Source: DASUBN01 sp036000105 (GTDB lineage Bacteria > Pseudomonadota > Gammaproteobacteria > Natronospirales > REEB76). Taken from it: a stretch of 64,000 nt of DNA. Below the pieces are notes generated by a model, which was given only the letters and a program-made list of their open reading frames with translations, ran no database searches and was not told the origin of the DNA. Location: assembly GCA_036000105.1 (NCBI GenBank), contig DASYGE010000006.1, positions 1-64,000 on the forward strand. The letters are read 5' to 3'. This document shows, in pieces, positions 15,314 to 24,719 of this stretch (its first letter is position 1; every line of letters starts with the position of its first letter). The translations under genes and the position numbers were made by a program.

Positions 15314-17095
15314 TTAGCGTGGCACTACCAGCGGCCAGACGTGGGGGATGATGGTGACGGTCACTGCCCACATCATGAGATTCAGCGGGATGCCGAAGCG
15401 CAGGAAGTCGGTGAAGCGGTAGCCGCCGGGGCCATAGACCATGAGGTTGGTGGCGTAGCCGATGGGCGTGGCGAAGCTCGCCGAGGCCGCCATGGTGATG
15501 GCCATCACGTAGGGGGTGAAGTCGAGACCCAAGGTCTTGGTGGTGGCGAGCGCGATGGGGAAGACGATGACCGCCGCGGCATTATGGGTCACCACTTCCG
15601 TGAGCAGCATGGTGCCGCCGTAGATGGCCGTCAGGAGCCAGAACGGGTCGTCATGGGCGAAGGCCAGCAGGCCGTGGGCGATGGTGCCTGCAGCGCCACT
15701 CAGTTCCAGGGCCTTGCCGATGCCGAAGGCGGCGCCGATGGCGATCAGCACTTCGTAGTTCACGCTGCGCCTTGCCGTCGCGATGCTGCAGCAGCCGGTG
15801 CCGATCATGAGTCCCGCCGCCAGGAAGGCCACGGTGGCCAGCGGCAGCAGGTTGAAACCTTTTATCAGGACCAGGCCGAGCAGGATGCTCCAGGCGATCC
15901 AGCTCTTGTCGTAACGCGGCACCACCGCCCCCTCGATGGAATGCAATAGCAGGAAGTCCCGGGAGTTGCGGTGGCGGGCCGGGAAATCCCGGTCGCTCTC
16001 CAGCAAGAGGCTGTCGCCGGAACGCAGTTCGATGTCGCCGATCTTGCCTTCGATGCGCTTGCCGTGGCGCGCTACGGCGATCACCACCGCTTTATACACC
16101 GTGCGGAACTGCCCTTCGCGGATGGTCTTGCCCACGATGGGGCAGTTGGGCGCCACCACCGCTTCCACGAGCATGCGCGCGGTACGCGGCGAATCCAGCT
16201 TGAACACCTGCTCCGTGGCCGGGGTGAGGCCCTTGATGCGCTGCAGGTCCACCACGGATTCCGTGACGCCGGCGAATACCAGACGGTCACCGCCCCTGAG
16301 CTTCTCCTCGGGGCCGGCTGCCGGGATCACCTCGCCGCTGCGTTCGATCTCGACCAAATACAGCCCCGGCAGGTGCCGCAGGCCGGCGGCCTGCACTGTC
16401 TTACCCTCCAAGGGGCTGTTTTGGGCCACCATCATTTCGATGGTGTATTCCCGGGCGTCCTGGGTCTGGGAGAACACCGGGATACGCTCCGGCAGCAGCC
16501 AGCGCCCGACGATCAATACATAGGTGATGCCGATGATCGCGCAGGGCACGCCTATCCAGGCCAGCTGGAAGAAACCCATGCCCGGCAGATGGGCCTGACC
16601 CGTGAGCAGGCCGTTCACCACCAGGTTGGTGCTGGTGCCGATGAGTGTGCAGGTGCCGCCGAAGATGGCGGCATAGCTCAAGGGGATCATGAGCTTGGAA
16701 GGGGAGATGCGACTCTTGCGTGCCCAGTCCGAGACATAAGGCAGGAAGGAAGCCACGAGTGGCGTGGAGTTCATGAAGGCGCCCATGAAGGCCACCGGCA
16801 GCATCATGCGCGCCTGGGCTTCGGTAGGCGAGCGCGGCCGGCTGAACAGGCGACCTACCACGAGATCCAGGGCACCGGTCTCCCGCAGCCCCGCCGCCAG
16901 CACATACAGGGCACCGATGCTGAGCAGGCTGTCGTTGGCGAAGCCGGCGAGGGCCTCCTGGGGTGTCACCACCCGCACCAGCATGAGCACCGTGAGCCCG
17001 GCCATCATCACGAGGTCGGTGCCGAACTGGGTGGTGGCGAGGGCGACGAGGCAGCCCAGGGTGACGGCGACTGAGATCCAGGCGTCGAACGACAT
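15314..17095 (-). CDS. SLC13/DASS-family anion transporter with two RCK_C (TrkA-C) domains
   Basis: This 593-residue membrane protein has hydrophobic halves at about residues 1-195 and 395-590. They flank a soluble insert with two TrkA-C-like domains (about 210-290 and 300-380; for example LRGGDRLVFAG and LRSGDSLLLES). The repeated hairpin motifs MNSTPLVASFLPYV/GTCTLIGTSTNLVV and TEVVTHNAAAVIVFPIA are the paired substrate/sodium sites of divalent-anion:sodium symporters. Sulfate or dicarboxylate is the usual substrate in this architecture; the actual one cannot be read off. It converges on rplQ and lies 119 bases downstream of uvrA on the same strand. Confidence 0.85.
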   Translation of the reverse strand: MSFDAWISVAVTLGCLVALATTQFGTDLVMMAGLTVLMLVRVVTPQEALAGFANDSLLSIGALYVLAAGLRETGALDLVVGRLFSRPRSPTEAQARMMLPVAFMGAFMNSTPLVASFLPYVSDWARKSRISPSKLMIPLSYAAIFGGTCTLIGTSTNLVVNGLLTGQAHLPGMGFFQLAWIGVPCAIIGITYVLIVGRWLLPERIPVFSQTQDAREYTIEMMVAQNSPLEGKTVQAAGLRHLPGLYLVEIERSGEVIPAAGPEEKLRGGDRLVFAGVTESVVDLQRIKGLTPATEQVFKLDSPRTARMLVEAVVAPNCPIVGKTIREGQFRTVYKAVVIAVARHGKRIEGKIGDIELRSGDSLLLESDRDFPARHRNSRDFLLLHSIEGAVVPRYDKSWIAWSILLGLVLIKGFNLLPLATVAFLAAGLMIGTGCCSIATARRSVNYEVLIAIGAAFGIGKALELSGAAGTIAHGLLAFAHDDPFWLLTAIYGGTMLLTEVVTHNAAAVIVFPIALATTKTLGLDFTPYVMAITMAASASFATPIGYATNLMVYGPGGYRFTDFLRFGIPLNLMMWAVTVTIIPHVWPLVVPR

Positions 17096-17214
17096 GCAGA
17101 GTTCCCGTGTTTTCGGCGTAGTCCTCGGAGATTATCACAGGCCCGCACAAAGCCACCCCGGCTGGGCGAGGCTCACGCAGGGCTGTTCCAGGAGACAGTC
17201 GTCTGAGTCAGGCT

Positions 17215-20082
17215 TTAGCGTCGGGTCGCGCGCCGGCCGCGGGGTTCCGCTTGCAGGCCGAGTACCGGTTTGAGAAAACTGCCGGTATAGGAGCCGTCAT
17301 GGGCCGCCACGTCTTCCGGCGTGCCGGTCACCACCACAGTGCCGCCGCCGCCGCCGCCCTCGGGTCCGAGGTCGATGATCCAGTCGGCGGTCTTGATGAC
17401 GTCCAGGTTGTGCTCGATCACCACCACGGTGCTGCCGCCGTCCCTCAACTGGCGGAGCACGCCCATGAGCTGGTCGATGTCATGGAAGTGCAGGCCGGTG
17501 GTGGGTTCGTCCAATATATATAGAGTGCTGCCGGTGTCCCGCTTGGAGAGTTCCCGGGCGAGCTTCACCCGCTGGGCTTCGCCGCCCGAGAGGGTGGTGG
17601 CGTTCTGCCCCAGGCGCACGTAGGTGAGACCCACGGCGGTGAGGGTCTGGAGCTTGTGGGCCACGGTGGGTACGGGGCTGAAGAACACCAATGCGTCTTC
17701 CACCGTCATCTCCAGCACTTCGCTGATGTTCTTGCCCTTGTAGCGGATGTCCAGGGTCTCGCGGTTGTAGCGTTTGCCCTTGCAGACGTCGCAGGCCACG
17801 TAGATGTCCGGCAGGAAGTGCATCTCCACCTTGATCACGCCGTCGCCCTGGCAGGCTTCGCAGCGGCCGCCCTTCACGTTGAAACTGAAACGCCCGGGGT
17901 TGTAGCCGCGGGAGCGGGCTTCCGGGGTCTCGGCGAAGATCTCGCGGATGGGGGTGAAGAGCCCGGTATAGGTGGCCGGGTTGGAACGGGGCGTACGGCC
18001 GATGGGCGACTGGTCTATGTCGATGACCTTGTCTATCTGCTCCAGGCCGTCGATGCCATCGCAAGGGGCCGATTCGTCCGAGGCATCGTTGAGCTTGCGC
18101 GCTGCATAGCGGTACAGGGTGTCGTTGATGAGGGTGGACTTGCCCGAACCCGAGACACCCGTGACACAGGTCATGAGCCCTAAGGGTATCTCCACGTCTA
18201 TGCCCTTGAGGTTGTTGCCCCGGGCCTTCTTGATACGCAACAGACGCTTCTTGTCCGGCGCGAGGCGCCGCTCCGGCACGGCGATGCTGCGCCGGCCCGA
18301 GAGGTACTGGCCGGTCAGGGAAGCGGAGTTGGCTGCGATCTCTTCCGGTGTGCCCTGGGCCACCACCTGGCCGCCGTGCACGCCGGCGCCCGGACCCATG
18401 TCCAGCACGTGGTCGGCGCTCTTGATGGCATCCTCGTCGTGTTCCACCACGATCACGGTGTTGCCGATGTCCCGTAAGCGCGTCAGGGTCTTGAGCAGGC
18501 GGTCGTTGTCCCGCTGGTGCAGGCCGATGGAGGGCTCGTCCAGGATGTACATGACACCCACTAGCCCTGAGCCGATCTGGCTCGCGAGGCGGATGCGCTG
18601 GGCTTCGCCGCCTGAGAGGGTCTCGGCGCTGCGGTCGAGCGTCAGGTAATCCAGGCCCACGTTCACCAGGAAGGAGACCCGCGCGCGGATCTCCTTGACG
18701 ATCTTGGCGGCGATCTCGCCGCGCCGACCCGGCAAGTCCAGCTTGTCGAAGAACGCCAGGGTGTCGCCCACGGAGCGGTTGGTGATGGCCGGCAGGCTTT
18801 CGCCCGCCACGAACACGTTGCGGGCCTCACGCTTGAGGCGGGTGCCGCCGCAGTCGGGGCAGGGGCGGGCGCTCAGGTACTTGGAGAGTTCCTCCCGCAC
18901 CATGAGCGATTCCGTCTCCCGGTAGCGCCGTTCCATGTTGGGGAGCACGCCTTCGAAGACATGGCGCCGGCTGCTGCGGCTGCCGCGTTCATTCGTGTAG
19001 GTGAAGGCGATGGTCTCATCGCCGCTGCCCTGCAGGATGAGCTTGCGCACCTTCTCCGAGAGCTCTTCGAAGGGCGTCTCGATGTCGAACTTGTAGTGCT
19101 TGGCCAGGCTCTGGATGAGCTGGAAGTAATAGGCGTTGCGCCGGTCCCAGCCGCGCACCGCGCCACCGGCGAGCGACAGATGGGGCTGGGTCACCACCCG
19201 GGCCGGGTCGAAGAACTGGCGCACGCCCAGGCCGTCGCAGCCGGGGCAGGCACCCACCGGATTGTTGAAGGAGAAGAGCCGGGGTTCCAGTTCCGCGATG
19301 CTATAGCCGCAGACGGGGCAGGCGAACTTGGCGGAGAAGGTGAGTTCCTTCTTCTTCGGTTCGTCCATGAAACCCACATGGGCGATGCCGTCCGCGAGCC
19401 GGAGCGCCGTCTCGAAGGACTCAGCCAGGCGCAAAGCCACGTCGGGTCGCACCTTGAAGCGGTCCACCACCACTTCGATGCTGTGCTTGCGCCGGAGATC
19501 GAGCTTCGGCGGCTGATCCAGCTCCACCACCGTGCCGTCGATGCGCGCGCGGACGAAACCCTGGGCCCGGAGTTCTGCCATGAGTTCCACGTGCTCGCCC
19601 TTGCGCTCATGTACGACGGGCGCCAGCAGCATGAGCTTGGTGTCCTCCGGCAGAGCCAGCACCAGGTCCACCATCTGGCTCACGGTCTGGGCGGTGAGGT
19701 CGATGTGGTGATCCGGGCAGCGCGGGATGCCGGCGCGGGCGTAAAGGAGGCGCAGGTAGTCGTAGATCTCCGTCACCGTGCCCACGGTGGAGCGCGGGTT
19801 GTGGGAGGTGGACTTCTGCTCGATGGAGATGGCCGGGGACAGGCCCTCGATATGGTCCACGTCCGGCTTCTCCATCATGGAGAGGAACTGGCGGGCGTAG
19901 GCCGAGAGGGATTCCACGTAACGCCGCTGGCCCTCGGCATAGATGGTGTCGAAGGCGAGGGAGGATTTACCGGAACCGGACAGGCCGGTGATGACGATGA
20001 GCCGGTCCCGTGGCAGGTCCACGTCTATGTTGGCGAGGTTGTGGGTGCGGGCTCCGCGGACGCGGATGGTATCCATGGCCAT
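17215..20082 (-). CDS. uvrA: UvrABC excinuclease subunit A
   Basis: This 955-residue protein matches the usual length of about 940. It is the damage-recognition ATPase of nucleotide excision repair and dimerises and loads UvrB. It has Walker A GLSGSGKSS at about residues 33-41 and a second GVSGSGKST near 650. It has ABC signatures LSGGEAQR in both halves and zinc modules CPVCG...CPGC (about 255-285), CPDCGGTR and CEACQGDG...CDVCKG. No clear LexA box is visible in the 150 bases upstream. A CTTGAA...TTCAAG inverted repeat lies at 20102-20123. Confidence 0.98.
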   Translation of the reverse strand: MAMDTIRVRGARTHNLANIDVDLPRDRLIVITGLSGSGKSSLAFDTIYAEGQRRYVESLSAYARQFLSMMEKPDVDHIEGLSPAISIEQKSTSHNPRSTVGTVTEIYDYLRLLYARAGIPRCPDHHIDLTAQTVSQMVDLVLALPEDTKLMLLAPVVHERKGEHVELMAELRAQGFVRARIDGTVVELDQPPKLDLRRKHSIEVVVDRFKVRPDVALRLAESFETALRLADGIAHVGFMDEPKKKELTFSAKFACPVCGYSIAELEPRLFSFNNPVGACPGCDGLGVRQFFDPARVVTQPHLSLAGGAVRGWDRRNAYYFQLIQSLAKHYKFDIETPFEELSEKVRKLILQGSGDETIAFTYTNERGSRSSRRHVFEGVLPNMERRYRETESLMVREELSKYLSARPCPDCGGTRLKREARNVFVAGESLPAITNRSVGDTLAFFDKLDLPGRRGEIAAKIVKEIRARVSFLVNVGLDYLTLDRSAETLSGGEAQRIRLASQIGSGLVGVMYILDEPSIGLHQRDNDRLLKTLTRLRDIGNTVIVVEHDEDAIKSADHVLDMGPGAGVHGGQVVAQGTPEEIAANSASLTGQYLSGRRSIAVPERRLAPDKKRLLRIKKARGNNLKGIDVEIPLGLMTCVTGVSGSGKSTLINDTLYRYAARKLNDASDESAPCDGIDGLEQIDKVIDIDQSPIGRTPRSNPATYTGLFTPIREIFAETPEARSRGYNPGRFSFNVKGGRCEACQGDGVIKVEMHFLPDIYVACDVCKGKRYNRETLDIRYKGKNISEVLEMTVEDALVFFSPVPTVAHKLQTLTAVGLTYVRLGQNATTLSGGEAQRVKLARELSKRDTGSTLYILDEPTTGLHFHDIDQLMGVLRQLRDGGSTVVVIEHNLDVIKTADWIIDLGPEGGGGGGTVVVTGTPEDVAAHDGSYTGSFLKPVLGLQAEPRGRRATRR

Positions 20083-20238
20083 GGGGTGAATCGGTCCTCG
20101 AGCTTGAAAAAGCGAACATTCAAGTTTACGCCGAGGGGGTGGTCCGGTGCAAAACTCACCTGAGCCGGTCAGGCGAGGGTGCTAAAATGGCATCTTCCGC
20201 GCCTGCTGCTACACCACGTCCCCTGTCAGCGAGCTGTC

Positions 20239-21441
20239 ATGTCCGCATCCAAACTGCTACCCGGTGAGCGCCGCGCCGCCCTGTCCCTCGCGGGCATCTT
20301 CGCCCTGCGCATGTTCGGCCTGTTCATGATCTACCCGGTATTTGCGGTCTATGCCCGCAGTCTGCCGGATGCCACGCCGGTGCGGGTGGGGCTCGCCCTC
20401 GGTATCTACGGTCTCGCCCAAGCAGTGTTCCAGATGCCTCTCGGCCTCCTCTCGGACCGGGTGGGCCGCAAGCCCATCATCGCAGCGGGGCTCCTGGTGT
20501 TCGCCCTGGGGAGCGTGGTGGCGGGTCTGGCCCACAGTCTCGACGGCATCGCCCTGGGGCGCTTCCTCCAGGGCATGGGTGCGGTGGGCTCGGCGGTGCT
20601 GGCGCTGGCGGCGGACTTGAGCCGGGAAGGGCAACGCACCAAGGTGATGGCGGTGATCGGTGTGACCATCGGTCTCGCCTTCGGTCTGGCGCTCGTGACA
20701 GGGCCCCTGCTCGAAGGCTGGTTCGGCGTGCCCGGCATGTTCTGGTTGACGGCGGTACTCGCCGGCATCGCGATCCTGGTGCTCTATGCCGCTGTGCCCC
20801 AGCCAGAGCTGAGCGAGGTGCATGCGGAGACGGAAGCCGTGCCCGCGCTGCTTCTCCGGGTGCTCAAGGATCCTGTGCTCCTCAGACTGGATTTCGGCAT
20901 CCTGGCCCAGCACGCCATCCTCACGGCCACCTTCCTTAGCGTGCCTTTGGTGCTGCAGGGGGCGGGCATCGCTGCCGGCCGGGAATGGCGGCTCTATCTG
21001 CCCGTGCTCGTCATATCGGTGCTCGCCATGAGTCCGATGATCCTGCTGGCGGAACGACGGGGTCACATGCGCGGCATGATGTTGGCGGCCGTGACGGCCA
21101 TGGGCCTGGCCCAACTGGGGTTCATGGCCCATGTGGGCGGCTTATGGCTACTGGCTGCGGCCCTCACGCTGTTCTTCGCTGCCTTCAATTTCCTGGAGGC
21201 GGTGCTGCCCTCGCTCATCTCACGACTTGCTCCCGGGAAGGCCCGGGGTACGGCCATGGGGATCTATTCCAGCGCCCAGTTCCTGGGCATCTTCCTCGGC
21301 GGGGTGGTGGGCGGCTGGTGCCAGGCCCGTTTCGGGCTGGCCGGCGGCTTCGGATTCAGTCTGGTCATGGCTTGCCTGTGGCTGGTCACTGCCTGGCCGG
21401 TGCAAGCGCCTGGGGGCGACGGGAGCCCCCGCTCCAAGTAA
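20239..21441 (+). CDS. MFS transporter, YajR-like
   Basis: This 400-residue protein has about twelve membrane segments. The major-facilitator motif A is in the loop after TM2 (GLLSDRVGRKPII, about residues 74-86), and a motif-C-like GPLLEG occurs in TM5. The ATG at 20239 was chosen over an upstream in-frame ATG at 20179 because MSASKLLPGERRA precedes TM1 directly. It lies divergent from uvrA and upstream of ssb, an order known from pseudomonads. Substrate unknown; the family is generally drug/proton antiporter-like. Confidence 0.88.
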   Translation: MSASKLLPGERRAALSLAGIFALRMFGLFMIYPVFAVYARSLPDATPVRVGLALGIYGLAQAVFQMPLGLLSDRVGRKPIIAAGLLVFALGSVVAGLAHSLDGIALGRFLQGMGAVGSAVLALAADLSREGQRTKVMAVIGVTIGLAFGLALVTGPLLEGWFGVPGMFWLTAVLAGIAILVLYAAVPQPELSEVHAETEAVPALLLRVLKDPVLLRLDFGILAQHAILTATFLSVPLVLQGAGIAAGREWRLYLPVLVISVLAMSPMILLAERRGHMRGMMLAAVTAMGLAQLGFMAHVGGLWLLAAALTLFFAAFNFLEAVLPSLISRLAPGKARGTAMGIYSSAQFLGIFLGGVVGGWCQARFGLAGGFGFSLVMACLWLVTAWPVQAPGGDGSPRSK

Positions 21442-21507
21442 AATGAAGGACTTTCACGATAAATCAGGGTCCGGCAGCGGTCCCGACACGGAACACGGAG
21501 ACAGGAT

Positions 21508-21957
21508 ATGGCACGCGGCGTAAACAAAGTTATCCTGGTGGCGACGGTGGGCAAGGACCCGGAGGTCAAGTACATGCCCTCCGGCGGCGCGGTGGTCAAC
21601 CTCACAGCGGCCACGAACGAATCGTGGAAGGACAAGCAGACCGGCGAGAAGAAGGAGCGCACCGAGTGGCACAGGCTCACCTTCTATAACCGCCTCGCCG
21701 AGATCGTGGGCGAGTACGTGCGCAAGGGCTCGCAGATCTACATCGAGGGCCGCCTGCGTACCCGCGACTACGAGAAGGAAGGTCAGAAGCATTACGTCAC
21801 CGAGATCATGGTGGACGAGATGCAGATGCTGGGCGGCCGCGGCGGAGCCGGCGGCGGCGAAGGCCGCGCCCCGCGTGGCGAATCCGAGCCGCGCAACGCG
21901 CCGGCGGCCAACGAACCGGCCGGCGGCGATTTCCACGACGACGATATACCGTTCTAG
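21508..21957 (+). CDS. ssb: Single-stranded DNA-binding protein
   Basis: This 149-residue protein begins MARGVNKVILVATVGKDPEV. Its OB fold covers about residues 1-108 (AATNESWKDK, TEWHRLTFYNRLAEI, IEGRLRTRDYEKEG). A Gly-rich linker follows, then the acidic tip DDDIPF that recruits partner proteins. It is complete. The gene lies 66 bases after the transporter. The 264 bases after it contain no recognised gene. Confidence 0.98.
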   Translation: MARGVNKVILVATVGKDPEVKYMPSGGAVVNLTAATNESWKDKQTGEKKERTEWHRLTFYNRLAEIVGEYVRKGSQIYIEGRLRTRDYEKEGQKHYVTEIMVDEMQMLGGRGGAGGGEGRAPRGESEPRNAPAANEPAGGDFHDDDIPF

Positions 21958-22221
21958 ACGGCACCTGGACTCGGCTTAAATCCAGCTCATTCGTTGAGGG
22001 CGCAGGGAACGCCGATGTGTTCGATGCTCGTAAAACCATGCTAGTAAACGGGGAGCGCCTCTCCTTGCTCGTCGTGGGAACGCAGATTGGTTTTCGTTCC
22101 AATGCGATGGACTCAGCCTCTAGCACTTCTGGTGGTGGCAGATTCATACAAGACAAGACCACAGTCCTGATTGTTTGAGGCCAAATCGTGATGTTACCTA
22201 GGCGGCGGGGGTATCGAAAGA

Positions 22222-23370
22222 ATGAACGGTGACCGCATCCCATTCAATTGGCCATATATGACCGGCAAGGAACTTCGCTACATGGCGGAGGCCCACACCA
22301 ACGGGCGCCTGGCTGGCGACGGCCCATTTACCAAGCGTTGCCATCAATGGCTGGAAGATCACACGCATTGCAGTAAAGCTTTGTTGACCCACTCCTGCAC
22401 GGCTGCTCTGGAGATGGCGGCCTTGTTGCTGGACATCGCGCCGGGCGATGAGATCATCATGCCTTCCTATACCTTCGTGTCCACTGCAAGCGCCTTTGTG
22501 CTGAGAGGAGGGGTACCCGTTTTCGTGGATATCCGGGCAGATACGCTGAACCTGGATGAACGCTTGATCGAAGCTGCCATCACGCCTCGGACCCGGGGAA
22601 TTGCAGTTGTCCACTATGCCGGTGTTGCGTGCGAAATGGATGCGATCATGGCTATCGCCAGACGCCATTCCCTCAAGGTGGTGGAAGATGCAGCTCAGGG
22701 CATCATGTCCAGTTACGATGGCCGCCCTCTGGGCAGCATCGGCGATCTTGGTGCCTATAGTTTTCACGAGACCAAGAACGTGATCTCAGGCGAAGGCGGG
22801 GCTTTGTTGATCAATGACCCTGCACTAGCGTCGCGGGCCGAGATCATCCGGGAAAAAGGCACTGATCGTGGCCGGTTTTTCCGTGGCGAGGTTGACAAGT
22901 ACACTTGGCAGGAAGTTGGATCTTCCTTTCTGCCGGGGGAACTTACCGCCGCTTTCCTTTGGGCCCAACTTGAGGAAGCGACGGCGATTACGGAGACTCG
23001 TCTATCGCTCTGGCGGCGTTATCACCAACTATTGGAGCCGCTGGAATCCGAGGGCATCCTGCGCCGCCCCATTCTGCCCAATGGCGCCGAACACAATGCG
23101 CACATGTACTACGTGCTGCTTGCACCTGGGGTTGATCGGCGGAAGGTGCTGGAGGAGTTGGGGCGCAAGAGCATCTTCGCGGTTTCTCATTATGTGCCTT
23201 TACACTCATCGCCTGCTGGACGACGTTACGGTAGGGCTCATGGTGCATTGGAAGTGACAAACGACCAGGCAGCGCGTTTGCTCCGATTGCCTCTCTGGAT
23301 GGGCCTTGCCGAACAGCAACAAACAAGGGTGGTTGACGCGCTCAGATCCGGCATTCATCGCGCGCGATGA
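22222..23370 (+). CDS. DegT/DnrJ/EryC1 aminotransferase, WecE-like (dTDP-4-amino-4,6-dideoxyhexose formation)
   Basis: This 382-residue PLP enzyme has SYTFVSTASAF, VVEDAAQG (about residues 153-160), and the Schiff-base lysine Lys185 in SFHETKNVISGEGGAL. The start with NWPYMTGKEL and the overall pattern match WecE/RffA. That family converts dTDP-4-keto-6-deoxyglucose (the RfbB product, made by the gene at 27002) to dTDP-4-amino-4,6-dideoxygalactose. It opens the polysaccharide locus. The 21958-22221 gap upstream is open in one frame but has no recognisable protein. Its last 51 codons have a diverged second copy at 31097-31252. Confidence 0.85.
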   Translation: MNGDRIPFNWPYMTGKELRYMAEAHTNGRLAGDGPFTKRCHQWLEDHTHCSKALLTHSCTAALEMAALLLDIAPGDEIIMPSYTFVSTASAFVLRGGVPVFVDIRADTLNLDERLIEAAITPRTRGIAVVHYAGVACEMDAIMAIARRHSLKVVEDAAQGIMSSYDGRPLGSIGDLGAYSFHETKNVISGEGGALLINDPALASRAEIIREKGTDRGRFFRGEVDKYTWQEVGSSFLPGELTAAFLWAQLEEATAITETRLSLWRRYHQLLEPLESEGILRRPILPNGAEHNAHMYYVLLAPGVDRRKVLEELGRKSIFAVSHYVPLHSSPAGRRYGRAHGALEVTNDQAARLLRLPLWMGLAEQQQTRVVDALRSGIHRAR

Positions 23371-23639
23371 ATGCCGTCGTTCGAGCGGGTCAGGTGGCAC
23401 CGGCTCACATGGACTGTGACCCACTCACGCGAGCGCAGATCTCCGTTGAAGTTGCCAGTCATTTGGACTACCCGGAGTATCCTCAATCCTATCCGCCTTT
23501 TGGGCACACATTGAGCATTATCGACTCGGTGTTTAATGCAGGACGAGAAGCGAGGGTATTCATGAAGAACTTCCCCGAGTCGAAGAGCCCAGAACCTTTT
23601 ACGATGGCACTGCCGGATTGGCAGCGCCGACAAAGTTAA
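23367..23639 (+). pseudogene. WbqC-family 3' remnant
   Basis: This 90-codon open frame overlaps the aminotransferase stop. Residues about 30-68 (LDYPEYPQSY, then TLSIIDSVFNAGREARVFM) align with the C-terminus of the intact WbqC protein at 31392 (SGYPEYPQLW, then VTVLDLLFNCGKDAHRYM). The rest of WbqC, roughly the first 180 residues, is absent, so this is most likely a truncated gene with an extra tail. It is diverged from the intact copy and so is not a recent duplicate. The frame could still be translated. Confidence 0.7.
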
Positions 23640-23641
23640 CA

Positions 23642-24526
23642 ATGAAAAAATGTCTTCGTTGCGCCCATACATTCAGTGTCTCGGGGTGGACTTGCCCGGC
23701 GTGCGGATTCACTCCTGTTGCACTCGAGGGTTTGACGGCGTTTTCTCCCGAGAATGCCTTTGCAAATGAAGGGTTCGAGGAGCAGTTCTATGAGCACATG
23801 TTTGATCTGGAAGCATCCAATTTCTGGTTTAAGGCGCGAAGTCAGTTGGTGAATTCGATGTTGAGGAAGCACTTCCCGGGAGCAACAAATTATCTGGAGA
23901 TCGGTTGCGGGAGCGGCTATATGTTGGCGAGGGTTGAACAGGAATTTCCGGATATGCAACTGAGTGGTAGCGAAGTGCTCTCAAGAGGCCTGGCTTATTC
24001 ACGCAAGCGGGTCCAGCGCGCCCATTTATTTCAGATGGACGCCAGGAGGATCCCCTTCGACGAAGAATTCGATGTCATCGGAGCTTACGACGTCATCGAG
24101 CACATCGCCGAGGATGAGGCCGTCCTGTCGGAGATGCATGCTGCATTACGCGCCGATGGCGGGATCGTGATCACCGTGCCACAGCATAAATGCCTGTGGA
24201 GTCACGTGGACGAGTATTCCCATCATAAGCGCCGCTATAGCGCGAGCGAATTGCGAAAAAAGGTGGAAGCAGCGGGGTTCACTGTAGTCAGGACGACTTC
24301 GTTCGTGTCGCTATTGCTTCCGTTGATGTATCTGTCGCGCCGGCGCGATCGGCATCCGAGGCCTGACTACGATTCCACCGCTGAGCTACGCTTGAACGGG
24401 GCCGCCAATAGCCTGCTCGGTGGGATCATGAATTTAGAACGCTTGGCCATCGACACTGGCTTATCATTGCCTGTCGGGGGATCCTTGTTGCTGGTAGCAA
24501 AGAAGCAGGCGCTCCGCGTTGGGTGA
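23642..24526 (+). CDS. Zinc-ribbon class I SAM methyltransferase
   Basis: This 294-residue protein has an N-terminal zinc ribbon, CLRC...CPAC (about residues 4-22). A class I methyltransferase domain follows with the SAM loop LEIGCGSGYML (about 86-96), the acidic post-motif GAYDVIEHI (about 145) and HKRRYSASELR. The ATG at 23642 was chosen over one at 23618 because it starts exactly at MKKCLRC. It probably methylates a sugar nucleotide or glycan; the acceptor is unknown. A closely similar zinc-ribbon start survives as a fragment at 34813. Confidence 0.8.
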   Translation: MKKCLRCAHTFSVSGWTCPACGFTPVALEGLTAFSPENAFANEGFEEQFYEHMFDLEASNFWFKARSQLVNSMLRKHFPGATNYLEIGCGSGYMLARVEQEFPDMQLSGSEVLSRGLAYSRKRVQRAHLFQMDARRIPFDEEFDVIGAYDVIEHIAEDEAVLSEMHAALRADGGIVITVPQHKCLWSHVDEYSHHKRRYSASELRKKVEAAGFTVVRTTSFVSLLLPLMYLSRRRDRHPRPDYDSTAELRLNGAANSLLGGIMNLERLAIDTGLSLPVGGSLLLVAKKQALRVG

Positions 24527-24719
24527 GACCACGGCGCCGGTCTGGAGTAGCAGCCGTTTATCGTTTTTGGGCTCGTAAAAGCTGCCGGCCACGCAGGTTT
24601 TCAGGAGTTGGGGGCGCCTATGAATACGCGCATTGTGTAAAATGCAACGCACCGCGGATATCCGCGCCGATGCAGTATTCTTGACGCGCGACAGCGTCGG
24701 ATAGGGGCAATCGAGCATC

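Noticed and set aside
15971..17074. 367-codon plus-strand frame opposite the SLC13 gene
   Set aside because: Rich in His, Gly and Arg with no hydrophobic pattern; antisense shadow of a clear transporter.
20083..20238. SOS (LexA) box upstream of uvrA
   Set aside because: No CTGT-N8-ACAG type site was found; only a short CTTGAA/TTCAAG inverted repeat.
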